From Aurantiochytrium sp. KH105 (lineage: Eukaryota > Sar > Bigyra > Thraustochytrida > Thraustochytriidae): a stretch of 64,000 nt of DNA. Below, piece after piece: positions 1 to 10,110 of this stretch; within the stretch, counting starts at the first letter, position 1, and each line of letters begins with the position of its first letter. Under the pieces are notes generated by a model. The model saw only the letters and a list, made by a program, of their open reading frames with translations, had not been told where the DNA came from and did not search any database. The DNA is taken from assembly GCA_003116975.1 (NCBI GenBank), contig BGKB01000018.1, positions 744,001 to 808,000 of the forward strand. Direction: 5' to 3'. Made by a program: the position numbers and the translations under genes.

Positions 1-375
1 GCTCCTGCTGCTGCTCGCAAATCAGTCGGTCGATCTCGGACTCGCAATCCGATCTGCGCGCGTGGTGCGGACGGAGGAGGAGATGGGTGCCTCGCGGACT
101 CACTGTCAGCCCCGAGGCCGACTGTCCCTGGACGGGGTCTGTGCTAGCGAGGGGAAGAGCCCGCTCGCGTCCGGACGAGCGGCAGCCATGGTCGAAGACA
201 ACGGGTGAAAAACCATACGTTAGTAAGGCTTTCCAGAGGCGTCGCCAAGTGCTCGCCGCTGTTTCGGCCCACCTGCGCAGGAAGGATCGTGCTATCAACA
301 ACAACAATAACAGCATCAGCAGCAACAACAAAGACAACAAAATAATGAATTTGGCTTGGTACACGAAGCAACTTG

Positions 376-409
<34 letters not shown>

Positions 410-490
410 ATAAGCGCGAATCGCGAAAACAGCAGCGGATACGAATCGCAAACAGAAGCGACGAAAAGACAGACGCATTGCTTTGCGGAT
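1..490. other. Window edge and 3' flank of lipase A; no supported gene
   Basis: This is the region downstream of the minus-strand lipase A stop codon. Open frames exist on both strands, but they run through a GCAA repeat and show no domain, so I do not call a gene. A gene entering from the left edge cannot be excluded. Confidence 0.5.
376..410. repeat. (GCAA)n microsatellite
   Basis: About 35 bp of near-perfect AAGC/GCAA tetranucleotide repeat, about 80 bp past the lipase A stop. The same unit recurs at 36132-36167. Confidence 0.95.
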
Positions 491-1765
491 CTAGAACCAC
501 GTCCCATACGAAAGGTGATGCACAAAGCCAGAGAGAGAAACAGCAAAATGAGGACGGTCGCGACCTTCGCTGTAGCCGCAAGAATTACACTTCATCGTTC
601 CGAAGTGCTTGTAGCCCATCCAGCCATACGGCACACTGGGAACAGGATCCTTCTTGTAGACAAGGCGAAGCTGAGTGAATTTGCCATGCACTTGATCAGA
701 GGCGGCATCGTTGAGAGTGCGCGGCGAACCAAAGCTGACGTAGACGAGCTTGTTGAGGGGCCAGAGGTTGTCCTTGTACACGATGTAAGCGAGCGCGTTG
801 AGAATGCCGGCGCCACGAGAGTATCCAGCAATAATGAGACGATCGTTCGAGTTACACTTGCTCTTGACGCGATTCCAGATGGCATAGCGCATCTTGTTGT
901 AAGGCTTGACGAAGCCATCAAAGCCTTTCTGAAACGTCTTGTACGTGTTGCACTGCTTGTACTTGGAGCACCACCACAGCGTCTTCTCTTGGCAGCCGCA
1001 GCGTTCGCTGCGAATGTAGTAGTTTTTGATGCTCTTGATGGGATCGCTGCCAAGGTCAAAGTTGCCCGTCCAGTCGCCGAGTTCAACTTTGCTTTCCTCG
1101 GCAATGACCCAGCAAATCTTTCCTGTCGTTCCGCCAGATGTGCCATAGATGTTATCGCTTGTACGGAAGACGGTGGCCTTGTCCGAGCCGGAAAGCACGG
1201 GATCCGGATAACTGGTCGTCGAGATACGCCTCCATGCCTCGTTTCCGAGCGATCTCTGCGACGAGGAGAGCGCGAGTTCACGCTGTGCCTCACGGCGCAG
1301 AGAGGGAATAGACAAGAGTTCACGGGATCCCTCCGTACTTCCGCCCTCGTCGTCATCGCGAAGGGTTTGAAGGGCGCGCATGATGTCGGCGGTCATGAAC
1401 TGATCTTGCCAGCCCTCCGGGTCTGCCTCGTACATGTCGAGAAGCTCGGTGATGTTGTCAGCCGTCATATTTCCGGTAAACGCGACGTTCGAATCATCAT
1501 AAAAGGCCGTGTGAAGCGTCTTTTGCGCTTCCGCCACAGCTGTCTGCGCTTGGGGGGGCGATTCGCCCGCGCTGTCGCCGCTGTTCTGGCCCACGACGAA
1601 GCCGACTCCCGCAGCAACGCCGACAACGCCCATGACGACGAAGACGCGTAGAATGGTTTGCTTCCAGCTGGTTCTCGCTTCTCCTTCGTTCATCTCGCCC
1701 TCGGGAATGACCACGGACTGGGCCACTTGGCCTTGAAAGGCCGGGTTCTTGCTGCTCACTTGCAT
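491..1765 (-). CDS. Membrane-anchored class-3 lipase-like protein (paralogue A)
   Basis: Predicted 424-residue alpha/beta-hydrolase of the fungal lipase (class 3) type. The nucleophile elbow reads GYSRGAG with Ser316. A candidate acid is Asp373 in DPVPSVPYG and a candidate His lies in the C-terminal HHLSYGTWF. One hydrophobic segment near residues 45-65 follows a Lys/Arg pair and no cleavable signal is seen, so I infer a type II membrane protein with the hydrolase in the lumen or outside the cell. I start at the Met of MQVSSKNPAFQG because paralogues B and C begin with the matching sequence; an upstream in-frame Met would add 34 unrelated residues. A Cys/Trp-rich patch (RCGCQEKTLWWCSKY) before the nucleophile is shared by all three copies. 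Substrate is unknown. The copy is inverted relative to B and C. Confidence 0.85.
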   Translation of the reverse strand: MQVSSKNPAFQGQVAQSVVIPEGEMNEGEARTSWKQTILRVFVVMGVVGVAAGVGFVVGQNSGDSAGESPPQAQTAVAEAQKTLHTAFYDDSNVAFTGNMTADNITELLDMYEADPEGWQDQFMTADIMRALQTLRDDDEGGSTEGSRELLSIPSLRREAQRELALSSSQRSLGNEAWRRISTTSYPDPVLSGSDKATVFRTSDNIYGTSGGTTGKICWVIAEESKVELGDWTGNFDLGSDPIKSIKNYYIRSERCGCQEKTLWWCSKYKQCNTYKTFQKGFDGFVKPYNKMRYAIWNRVKSKCNSNDRLIIAGYSRGAGILNALAYIVYKDNLWPLNKLVYVSFGSPRTLNDAASDQVHGKFTQLRLVYKKDPVPSVPYGWMGYKHFGTMKCNSCGYSEGRDRPHFAVSLSGFVHHLSYGTWF

Positions 1766-1890
1766 TTTCTTCACTTCTCTCCCTGCGAGATCAGAATTGC
1801 TCTTTTGCTCTCGAAGTCGATTGAATGGGTTTTGCTGGGGGGACAGACCAACGGGCCCGTCGACCAAGTCACAACGTTCTTGACAATTTC

Positions 1891-1938
1891 TGCTTTGCTT
1901 TGCTTTGCTTTGCTTTGCTTTGCTTTCCTTTGCTTTGA
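1891..1938. repeat. (TTTGC)n repeat in the lipase A leader
   Basis: About 48 bp of TTTGC/GCAAA pentanucleotide with two imperfect units, ending about 125 bp upstream of the lipase A start codon. Confidence 0.95.
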
Positions 1939-2528
1939 TTTAGATATTATCGAAACAAGAATCTGCGAACACTCCATCCCAAAAGTTACATTACAGCGAG
2001 TCCTACTCGGACTAGCCCCTTGCTAGACCGCGCTGCCTTCCTTCGATGGCAAGCCGAGGCGCCCTGAGCGCTGCTCCTCATGACTCTCTGTGTGGAAGCA
2101 ACAGTATCTCGAGATCTTGCAGGCCACCCGCCGGTGCTGCCCATCACGTCGTGCCAGGCGATCATCGCGCCAAGAGAGCAGCCTGACGCGGCCCCGCTCG
2201 GATGCACTTGTCTTGTTTCCGCGGCCAGCCCCGTCGCGCCAGGAGAGCAGCTTTCGCGTGAAGAAGGGCGCGCGCCCCGCCCAGCTCAGAGAAGGGCGGG
2301 TCCAAAAGGGAAAAGAAGGAACGAGAAGGAAAGAAAAAAAGTGCCAAGTCCAGGCTGCAAGATAAAAGGCAATGCAGGGCAACGGGCTCGAGCCGGCACG
2401 CTGCAGCGAGTCAGAGTACCGAGCGCGAGGCCGCCAGGCCATGCTGCTTCCTTCATGGATCGACCGATCGGAGAGGTTGATGGTGAGGGACCGGCCGTTT
2501 GGCCGTTTGGACGACCGGAAGTGAGATT

Positions 2529-2550
2529 GCCAGGCTGCGAGCAGCCTGGC
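2529..2550. other. Perfect 10-bp inverted repeat
   Basis: Arms GCCAGGCTGC (2529-2538) and GCAGCCTGGC (2541-2550) are separated by only GA. No gene is adjacent and the function is unknown. Confidence 0.8.
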
Positions 2551-3039
2551 GCCCTGGAAGCAGGGCAAAACTCGACATTGCTTCTACACACTGCTTGTCT
2601 TATTTGCCATCGATCATTGCCTTTGCTTGCTAGTATTGTACCGCTCAGGCTTCGGATCTTTACTCTTTTGCGAAGTAGACCGAAGCATGGAATAACTTCA
2701 AGCATGAGCTTGGAAACGGGCTTAGCGAAGCTTGAAATTTCTTGATGCAGCAAGTAGATAGAGCCCACCCCCCATCATCCCTGACTTCTCTCCTTGCGTC
2801 TCTTTCCCTTGGGTCCGGGGCCTTGTCTCTTGACTGCAAGCTCGGCGAATCGGGTCAAGTGGGGAAGGGGGGGGGGGGTCCTCACGAGGACACCATGGTT
2901 CCCCTTTGCTCTTTTGCGGACTGGGCCTAATTTGCAAGGCAAGTTCGTAAGAGGCAAGATCAAAGGGGGCGGAGCAGACAAAGAAAATGAACTCCCGTAT
3001 CAGCACTCGTCGCGCGAAAGCAACCAATGAGATGTTCAC

Positions 3040-4085
3040 TTCAGATGCCAAGAGATTTTCTGAAAGGTACAGCATTGTTTGACAACATTACAATTTTTCG
3101 GTCAGCATACGAAGGAGCAAGCTCAGTAAATGATGATTGATGAGAATGACAGACGAGTGCAATGGACATCAATGTCGAGAATAAGGCACGGAGAGATCAA
3201 GCAAATCATTTTCTTTAGGCCCAATCTCCATCTTCTTTTTCTTCAAAAAACCAAAATAAAGCTGAAAGGTTTTTGCATGCGGAAATCTGGGCTAGCGTAT
3301 GTGCTCATTTGAAAATGGTCTCGATAAGACCAGGCGGGCTTCGCATGTCCTTAAATGTACATTTTTCGGAACGACGCGACCGAAGTCGTAAATGACTACA
3401 AAGTCGAATTTTTAGGGGTCGCTGATGTGGCGAACAGGTTTAGGGTCCATGGGAGTCGTCATCGTCGCACAGTCGCACGACACCGAAACGATCGTCGACA
3501 GCTCGAATACGTCCGAGTACTATGACTGCTTGATTTAGGGTAGTACTGAGTGCCATTGATATAATCGGAAAGCAGCTTGACGAAATTGCAAAATTGAGCT
3601 CTCGGACAAAATCAAAGACTTACTTGAATCGAAGAGAAGATAAGGCTTGGAGCTATTCGATTTTACAATCAAGTCGAAGAGAGGACGGCTTCATCGTAGG
3701 GCCATTTTGAGAGTCTGAATAAAAGCTACGTCAACGTCAAAACATCTCAAATTTCAAACGATGCCCATTTTCAACAATTTACCTGCAAATATCTATTTCA
3801 CGAGCACGACAAATAAAACTCGGTTACAAGATCTTGCATCATCTGCGAAATGCGATTGCCTGGGTTTTATCGATCATACCTTCGTTGAAAGCCTCAAGTG
3901 AAAGATGGCTTCTGGCGCAAAATCTGTATGATTCCCTTCTGCAAAAACACCGTTGTCGAAAACCTCCCGAATATCATCACAACTTTGAACCAAATTGCCA
4001 AACGAAAGTTTCATGCTCGGAGAGAGAGCACTTCTTAAGCGGAAGGTCTTCTTTTTTAGAGTAAGCCCTTGTTTAACCATGAAGA
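3040..4085. other. Lower-GC island without a supported gene
   Basis: This kilobase is visibly AT-richer than its surroundings and has stops in all frames. The longest frames are about 70-76 codons and I recognise no domain in them. It could be an old insertion, a decayed gene or a spliced gene I cannot parse. Confidence 0.5.
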
Positions 4086-5918
4086 ATCGCGGCTAACGGC
4101 CAAGTTGTTTTCGGACACCGAGGCGGCCACGCCGACCGCCGCGGCCCCAGATTAAAGCAACAGGCCACTTTCGTGGCGGCCTATCTAAATCATTTGCGCC
4201 GGCGCCGGCGCCATCCCGGAGCCTGGCCGCTGCCGCCGCCGCCTCCGCCTCTGCATGATCTTCCTCTCTCCGCCCGTGCACGTGCTGCGCCTCGATGGTG
4301 CGGGTCCGGGCCCGGCGCGCATGAGCTCTCGCCCGCGAATTCCGCCCACAGGCTGTTCCCCTTCGTGCCTGGCGCAACAGCCTCCTCCAAGAGGAGATTT
4401 GGAGACCGGGCGAGCGCACGGAAGAAAGGCGCGGGCCCCAAATCGTTCTTTCGTTGCAACCTTGCTCCCAGCGGGAAGTATCCGCCGGTCCGGGCCTTGC
4501 AGTGCAGGCACAACGCCATGGTCGGCGGGCTACTACTAAACAGTGAGTTGAGAAGGTTGTCGTGGCCGATGAGTCGTGGCAAGACGCGACAAGACCAGTC
4601 GAGAGATGAGTCTCGGCAAGACGAGATTAGTCTGGTCGAGACGAGACGTGACGGGAGCCCGACGGCGCCGCTGCTCTGGCCGCACCCATGTTGTGTTGTC
4701 TCGTGGCGGCAGCCGCTGGGGATCATGATGATCATCAGCGACCCCAAGGCGGTTGGGGCCTTGACCCCAGGCTACGAGCGGTTGGTTGCAGAAAAGCCTG
4801 CGCATGAGCATGCGCAGCGAGCGCAGCATGGCAGTCCGCCTCGTCGCGGCAGCCGCCGTACCGCAGAGGGAGGGGCCGATAGAAGAACGGCGGATCGGAT
4901 GCGATGCGAGGGAAGTAGCGCAGCGGCCGGTCCCATTGTAAGGCAAGAAGGCACCCACCCACTCACCCACCCGCCGCATGTTAGTTTTGCCAACTTGCTT
5001 GCCGGCGGCGCACACCTCCCATTTTTCACTTCACTTCATTTCAAGTTCACTTTGCTATCTTTATCCGGCTGCTGCGCTGCTGGCTGCAGCTGCACTGCCG
5101 CCCTTTGCTTTGCTTGTTTCCTCCCGCCCTTCTGGCGCCAGGCAGGCAGGCCAGGCCAGGCCCAATCCCAGCGCAGCCGCAGCCGCAGCCGCAGCCTGCG
5201 GCGTCTGCACCGGCGTCGTGCCAGGCTTCCGCGTCCAGGGCAGCCCGTGCCAGCGATCTTGGGACCGCTGCTGCGGCTACTGCGGCTCGTGCCAGCGACC
5301 ACATCCACTGCGCGACCTTGGACCGACTCGCCGCTTCTGGTCCGACTGTGGGTCCGCGCTGGCGGCGGCGCCGCTTGTGCGATCTGGCGCGGCATGGCGA
5401 GGCGTGCTTGAGGCGTGCGTTGGGCTGGGTTGGCACGATATGGCTGGACTGAGGTGCTCGGTGTTTTCGTCATGAATTTCCTGGCCTGGCTTGGCTTGGC
5501 GAAGCATGGACTGGCGAGGCGCGCTTCCGTCATGCTGGCATGAAGGCAGACGCTGCATGATGTGAAATCTTCGAGCCGGCACGAAGATATTCGCGTGTGC
5601 ATCGCGAGATGGTTGCGTTGCGTCGAGGAGCGAGGTGCATATGGCAGCAAGGACCAAGAGAGTGCATCCTGGCGTTTTTCCGTTGATCAAAATCCTCGAA
5701 CGAATTGCATTGCATTGCGTGGCAAGGCGAGGCTTGCCATCGCATCGCATAGCACAGCATAGCACGACGTATCTAATGGCTAAGCATATCCTGCCATTGT
5801 ATGACATCATGAAAGATCGAGACTCAGACGGAGAACCAGACCCAAAACCGAAAGCACAGACGCCCGCCCTGCCAAATAAGAAAAGAAAAAAAGAAGAAGA
5901 GCATCAAGACCCACAACC
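4086..5918. other. GC-rich spacer upstream of lipase B; no supported gene
   Basis: Holds imperfect short repeats (AAGACGAGA-like units near 4570-4650, GCAGCC units near 5170-5200, GGCAAGGCG-like units near 5490-5750). Long frames on both strands, up to about 410 codons, are low-complexity Arg/Pro/Ala text with no domain. Confidence 0.5.
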
Positions 5919-7148
5919 ATGCAGGTCGCAACGTCGAACCCCTCGTTCCAAGGCAACGTGGTCTCCACCGTGGACCTTAACGAGTCAGAAGGCCGCAACT
6001 GGAAGCGCATCGCGCTCAAGTCCTTTGTAGCACTTGGCGTGGTGGGTGTTGCCGCCGGCGTTGGCTTCGTTGTTGGTCAGTCGAATTCCGGCACCAGCGA
6101 CGACGATGGCGCCTCTGCCTTGGGCGCTGTTGCGGAGGCCCAGGCCACCCTCAAGTCTGCCTACTTCGACGAGGAAAACCCGGTCTTCACCAACAACTTG
6201 ACCATCTCCGAGATCAACGATCTCATCGACATGTACGAGGCCGCAGACGACTGGGACGATCAATTCATGACCGTAGATATCATGAGCGCTCTCAAGACGC
6301 TTCGCGATGAGGAGCAGGGCCAGGTCCGCTCTCTTCGCGCGGCGGACGAGGACGAAGGAGAGTCCCTTCGCGCGCGGCGGCTTGCGCTGACCTCCAATCA
6401 GCAGACTATCGGCACCGTGGCCTGGGCCGAAGTCGAGGCTGCGGACTACTCGGGAGGACTCGTGCACGAGAATGACGCCGTCATCGTCTTTCGCAAGGCG
6501 GATGCCATCTACGGTTCCGCTGGCGGCACCACTGGCCAGGCGTGCTGGGTCATGGCGCAGGAGTCCGGCGACACTGCCGATTGGGTCGACAACTTCGACA
6601 CTGGCGATGAGACGGTCTGGAGTATCAAGAACTACTACCACCGCGCGGAAGCCTGCGGCTGCGAAAAGACAACATGGTGGTGGTGCTCGCAGTACTATGC
6701 ATGCTCGACATCTAAGGCGCATGGAGATGGCTTTGATGGCTTTGTCAAGCCGTACAACGCCCTGCGCTACCAGATTTACAGCAGGATCCAGTCGACCTGC
6801 AACTCGAACGATCGTCTCATCATTGCCGGGTACAGCCGCGGCGGTGGTGTTCTCAACGCCCTGGCCTACGCTATGTACAAGGACGGCCTCTGGTCTACAA
6901 GCAAGATGATGCTCGTCACCTTTGGTTCGCCTCGTGTTCTTTCTGACGGCCTTTCTGATGAGGTCCACGGCAAGTTTGAGCAGCTGCGCTTTGTCAACAA
7001 CGACGACGTTGTGCCCAGTGTTCCCTACGGCTGGATGGGCTACAAGCACTTTGGCACCAACAAGAACCGTAACGGCAACGAGGGCCGCGACTCCCCGGGC
7101 TTTTCCAGCTCCATTTCTGACCACACCAGCTACGGAGACTGGTTCTAA
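5919..7148 (+). CDS. Membrane-anchored class-3 lipase-like protein (paralogue B)
   Basis: Predicted 409-residue protein with the plan of paralogues A and C: a short cytosolic N-terminus with NPSF, a membrane anchor at about residues 32-54, an acidic/Ala-rich stalk, then a class-3 lipase-like domain. The nucleophile is Ser306 in GYSRGGG; candidate partners are Asp363 (DDVVPSVPYG) and His402 (DHTSYGDWF). The shared Cys/Trp patch ACGCEKTTWWWCSQYYAC comes before the nucleophile. The ATG at 5919 gives an N-terminus colinear with both paralogues. It is closer to paralogue C (10111-11346), with near-identical stretches at DNA level in the 3' third. Enzymatic activity and substrate are inferred from the fold only. 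Confidence 0.88.
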   Translation: MQVATSNPSFQGNVVSTVDLNESEGRNWKRIALKSFVALGVVGVAAGVGFVVGQSNSGTSDDDGASALGAVAEAQATLKSAYFDEENPVFTNNLTISEINDLIDMYEAADDWDDQFMTVDIMSALKTLRDEEQGQVRSLRAADEDEGESLRARRLALTSNQQTIGTVAWAEVEAADYSGGLVHENDAVIVFRKADAIYGSAGGTTGQACWVMAQESGDTADWVDNFDTGDETVWSIKNYYHRAEACGCEKTTWWWCSQYYACSTSKAHGDGFDGFVKPYNALRYQIYSRIQSTCNSNDRLIIAGYSRGGGVLNALAYAMYKDGLWSTSKMMLVTFGSPRVLSDGLSDEVHGKFEQLRFVNNDDVVPSVPYGWMGYKHFGTNKNRNGNEGRDSPGFSSSISDHTSYGDWF

Positions 7149-7179
7149 GTGCCACTGTCGCGCAAAAGCCTTGTTGACC

Positions 7180-7201
7180 TCGCCCTCGCCCTTGAGGGCG
7201 A
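7180..7201 (+). other. Stem-loop after the lipase B stop
   Basis: TCGCCCTC (7180-7187) pairs with GAGGGCGA (7194-7201) across a 6-nt loop, about 31 nt after the stop codon. It may mark the mRNA 3' end; the role is inferred. Confidence 0.6.
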
Positions 7202-7563
7202 CGTCCTTTTATCTTTATATAGCTTGCTTGTCTCCACGCAAGCGCTTCGTCCAACGTTATATATATAACAGCAGTCAATTCAATATGTTTGTGTTCTTCA
7301 ATAGACTTATACTCGTTGTTTCTTGTTCGTCGTCATTGTCGTTGTTGCGACGCGCTGTCGTCATCACCGGCCCTAATTTTGCTGTCGCGGCTGCCGTCGC
7401 TCTGCCGTCGCGGCTGCCGCTTCCTCGTCATTTCATGTCCCGCGCGCCAAAATTCGCGCTCGTAGTGGTCCCAAGGCGAGCCGAACGATGGCCATCGGAA
7501 GACGGGCGGGCATACCAAGCCGATCATCGCAGGGCAGCAAGCAAACCCTGGGCTTCGTCGCGA

Positions 7564-7596
7564 CGAGCGAGCGAGCGAGCGAGCAAGCGAGCAAGC
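7564..7596. repeat. (GCGA)n with GCAA variants
   Basis: About 33 bp of GAGC/GCGA tetranucleotide repeat with two GCAA units. Confidence 0.9.
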
Positions 7597-7954
7597 ACAC
7601 AGATTTCATCGCGATGGCAAGCTTCTTTCGCTCGTCCCAGCTCGGACGAACGGCCGGGCGAGCAGGTCAACTTGTTGAGCAGTTGTCCCCGCTTCGAAAA
7701 AGATCGCGCTCTCAGGTAAAAAACAGAACCGCTGTGACAGCGACAGCAGCCCGCACTCGAATGCAAGCACAGCCCGAGCCAACCACGCCAAGGCTCAAAG
7801 CGAGCGCACGCACAAATTCCGCCGCGCCACCTCGTCCCTGCCGACAGCGATCTCCAACGCCCAAGATCGTCCTCGCAACCTCGCAACCTCGCAGCCTCAC
7901 TCGCTCCAGGCCAACCAGTCACGCGGCTGGCCTCCTCGGTCATCCATGGGCGCT

Positions 7955-7990
7955 GCTTGGCTTGGCTTGGCTTGGCTTGGCTTGGCTTGG
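7955..7990. repeat. (CTTGG)n pentanucleotide repeat
   Basis: Seven consecutive CTTGG units. Confidence 0.95.
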
Positions 7991-8139
7991 CACGATCGAC
8001 CGAATCCAGTCCAATCGAACCGACCCGATCCGCGCGATATCTGCACCGCGTCTCCAGTCTCCGTCCGACTTTGCCAGTTGTTAGGTGCGGTTAGGTGAGC
8101 CTACGTTAGGTGAGGTACCCAGTGACTAACCACCTCCAT

Positions 8140-8169
8140 CTAGGCCCGCCTAGGCCCGCCCTAGGCCCA
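8140..8169. repeat. Triplicated CTAGGCCCGC-type motif
   Basis: Three close copies of CTAGGCCC, related to the TAGGCCT clusters at 11380, 19451, 38735 and 63157. Confidence 0.7.
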
Positions 8170-8478
8170 GCCCAACCGCTGCAGCTGCACGCGCCGCGCC
8201 CTGCACGTGCTGCGCCTCGCTTCGATATCTCTCTTGCCGCTGCCGCTGCACGCGCTGCGCCTCCTCCGCCGCGCCTCGGCGCCCGTGCCGACAGGCCCCG
8301 GCGCGGCGCGGTCTCTGCCGCTGCGCCTCGCCGGCCGGCCGGTAGCGGCAGCGCCGCGGGGCGCGGGGCCGGGACCGGGTCGAGACTCGGGCACGCCGGT
8401 CCAGGGCGCGGCGCAGCATGGAAGCCGCGGCCACGGCGGCCGGCCGCGGCAGCCAGCCCGCCAGCCCGCCAGCCCGAG

Positions 8479-8531
8479 AGCTTGCGAGCTTGCGAGCTTG
8501 CGAGCTAGCGAGCTAGCGAGCTAGCGAGCTG
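8479..8531. repeat. GCGAGCTT/GCGAGCTA 8-mer tandem repeat
   Basis: About six 8-bp units; the first units end in TT and the later ones in TA. Confidence 0.9.
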
Positions 8532-9211
8532 CGCTGCCCGCTGCCCAGGCGCGAGGCCCAGGCACGGGAGAACTGCGACGCGGCGTGGCTGCTTGGCTTT
8601 TCATCCTTTTTGGACAAAGCGCGCGCTTCGTTGAAAGTTGGGGCTTGACGTGGCCGGGCCTGGCGCTCGCAGACGCGGCAGCGGCGACGACGTAGGAGGC
8701 CGCGGAGTTCGCGCAGTGTGCTCTGGGTGTGAGATGGTCAGCTCGGCCGGGCTCCTTCGTGCGCTGGCACGATCGATCGCCCCGCGATTTCCGCTGCTTG
8801 TTTCGCTGCTTGCTTTGCTTGTGTTGTTTGCTTGCCATGGCAGAGCGCTCCCCTCCTTGACCTCATCTCATCTTGAGCTCGAGCTTGTGCGCGAGAAGAC
8901 GGACGGCTGGGAAGTATGGGACACGGCCGCCCGCCAGCTCTCTGCCGCGGCGCGGGGCGGGGCCGGGGCGGGACCGCGGCAGTTGCTTTGCTCTCCGGCG
9001 GCCGGATTCGCGCATCGCCGGTGTGGACTCGGCGTGGAAGGTGGAAAAAGTCGCAGCCACATCTAAGCGAAGCGAAGCGAAGCAAAGCACAGCACACCAA
9101 AGCACAGCACACCAAACTCTCTCTGGCTGCTGCAGCTGCTCTTCCAAACAACAGTAGCAAGAACAGGAAATCCAAGCCTCGTCGTGCCTGGCGAGCGAGG
9201 CCACCCATCGA

Positions 9212-9230
9212 CCGATCGATCGATCGATCG
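9212..9230. repeat. (GATC)n repeat
   Basis: Short GATC run; longer ones follow at 9415-9442 and 43006-43033. Confidence 0.9.
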
Positions 9231-9414
9231 CCGCGAGAACGAGCGCCAGGCCTTCTGCGCGTTTTTTCTTTTTCGCATTCACATCATTCATCTTCATCTT
9301 CCGCCGGTGTGCACCGCAGCCACCGCAGCGCGCCCCGTCCCAAAAGTGCGCCCGCCGGTGCAGCCAGCAGCAGCGAGAGAAAGAGAGCGGCGATTTGACG
9401 CTCGGTACGGCCGA

Positions 9415-9442
9415 GATCGATCGATCGATCGATCGATCGATC
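9415..9442. repeat. (GATC)7 repeat
   Basis: Seven perfect GATC units. The unit is self-complementary, so the run can fold on itself. Confidence 0.95.
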
Positions 9443-9563
9443 ACGACGCTCTCCTCGGCCGCGGCGGTGCGCGAGCAGGGAGAGAGAGTTGGCGGACGAG
9501 GCCGCCCCGCCGCGCGAGAGGTTGCGATGACCGCAGCCGCGCTCGAACACGAGAAGGGAGCGA

Positions 9564-9596
9564 GTGATTGATTGATCGAGCGAGCGAGCGAGCGAT
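9564..9596. repeat. Compound (GATT)/(GAGC) repeat
   Basis: GATT units pass directly into GAGC units. Confidence 0.9.
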
Positions 9597-10110
9597 CTCC
9601 TCGCGCGAGGTTTTGGCCCAGCAGCCCGAGGGGAGGGGTCGATCTATCTTGGGCCAGGCAGCCGCGCCAGCTAGCGGACGGGCGGGCGAGCGGGCGAGCT
9701 CTGTGCATGCAGACATCGCGTCCGGCTCGGCATGTCATGAGGCAACGCCATGCAGCAGCTGGCAGCTGGCAGGTCGTGCGTCCATCGATTGATCAATCGA
9801 TCGTCTTTATGATCAAATCAATCGTGCCAACTGAATTCCGTATACTGTCCGCTCTAACCTGCCTGGGCAGGTCCCATGGCTTTCTGTTATTTAGCCGCGA
9901 CGACGAGGCTGCAAGGCGCGATGGATGGCCACTTTTGGTAGTAGCGAGGCCGACCGACTGAGATGGGCAGCAAAAGGCAAGCGACTACAGGACAAGCAAA
10001 GCAAGCAAGCAGAGCGAAGCAAGCAAAGCAAGCGAAGACCAAGCAGAAACCCAAAGCAAAACCCAAACAGCGCAAAGAGATCAAGACATCAATCAGCGAG
10101 CACGCCGAAA

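Larger units (their letters stand above)
1766..3039. other. Upstream region of lipase A; no supported gene
   Basis: Contains a TTTGC pentanucleotide run just upstream of the lipase A start and a perfect hairpin at 2529-2550. Overlapping frames of 180-220 codons on both strands have no recognisable domain and are probably chance frames in GC-rich DNA. Confidence 0.5.
7149..10110. other. Repeat-rich spacer between lipases B and C; no supported gene
   Basis: About 3 kb with many short tandem repeats (listed separately), a TTAGGTG motif repeated around 8083-8113, TAGGCCC repeats near 8140, and a 14-bp palindrome GTTATATATATAAC at 7256-7269 in the 3' flank of lipase B. Several 100-290 codon frames overlap on both strands and mirror the repeats. 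Confidence 0.55.

Noticed and set aside
515-1651. Long antisense open frame across lipase A, with similar ones across B (5985-7124) and C (10306-11361)
   Set aside because: These mirror the sense genes: strong G/C third-position bias removes stops on the opposite strand. The sense frames carry the conserved domain, and the antisense frames have no recognisable motif.
2023-2768. Overlapping 160-220 codon frames on both strands
   Set aside because: No domain, no hydrophobic pattern and competing frames of equal length; typical chance frames in GC-rich DNA.
4173-5650. Frames of up to 412 codons in the spacer before lipase B
   Set aside because: Arg/Pro/Ala low complexity, contradictory frames on both strands and no domain.
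8083-8116. TTAGGTG repeats as a possible interstitial telomere
   Set aside because: Only three spaced copies with differing flanks and no tandem TTAGGG array.
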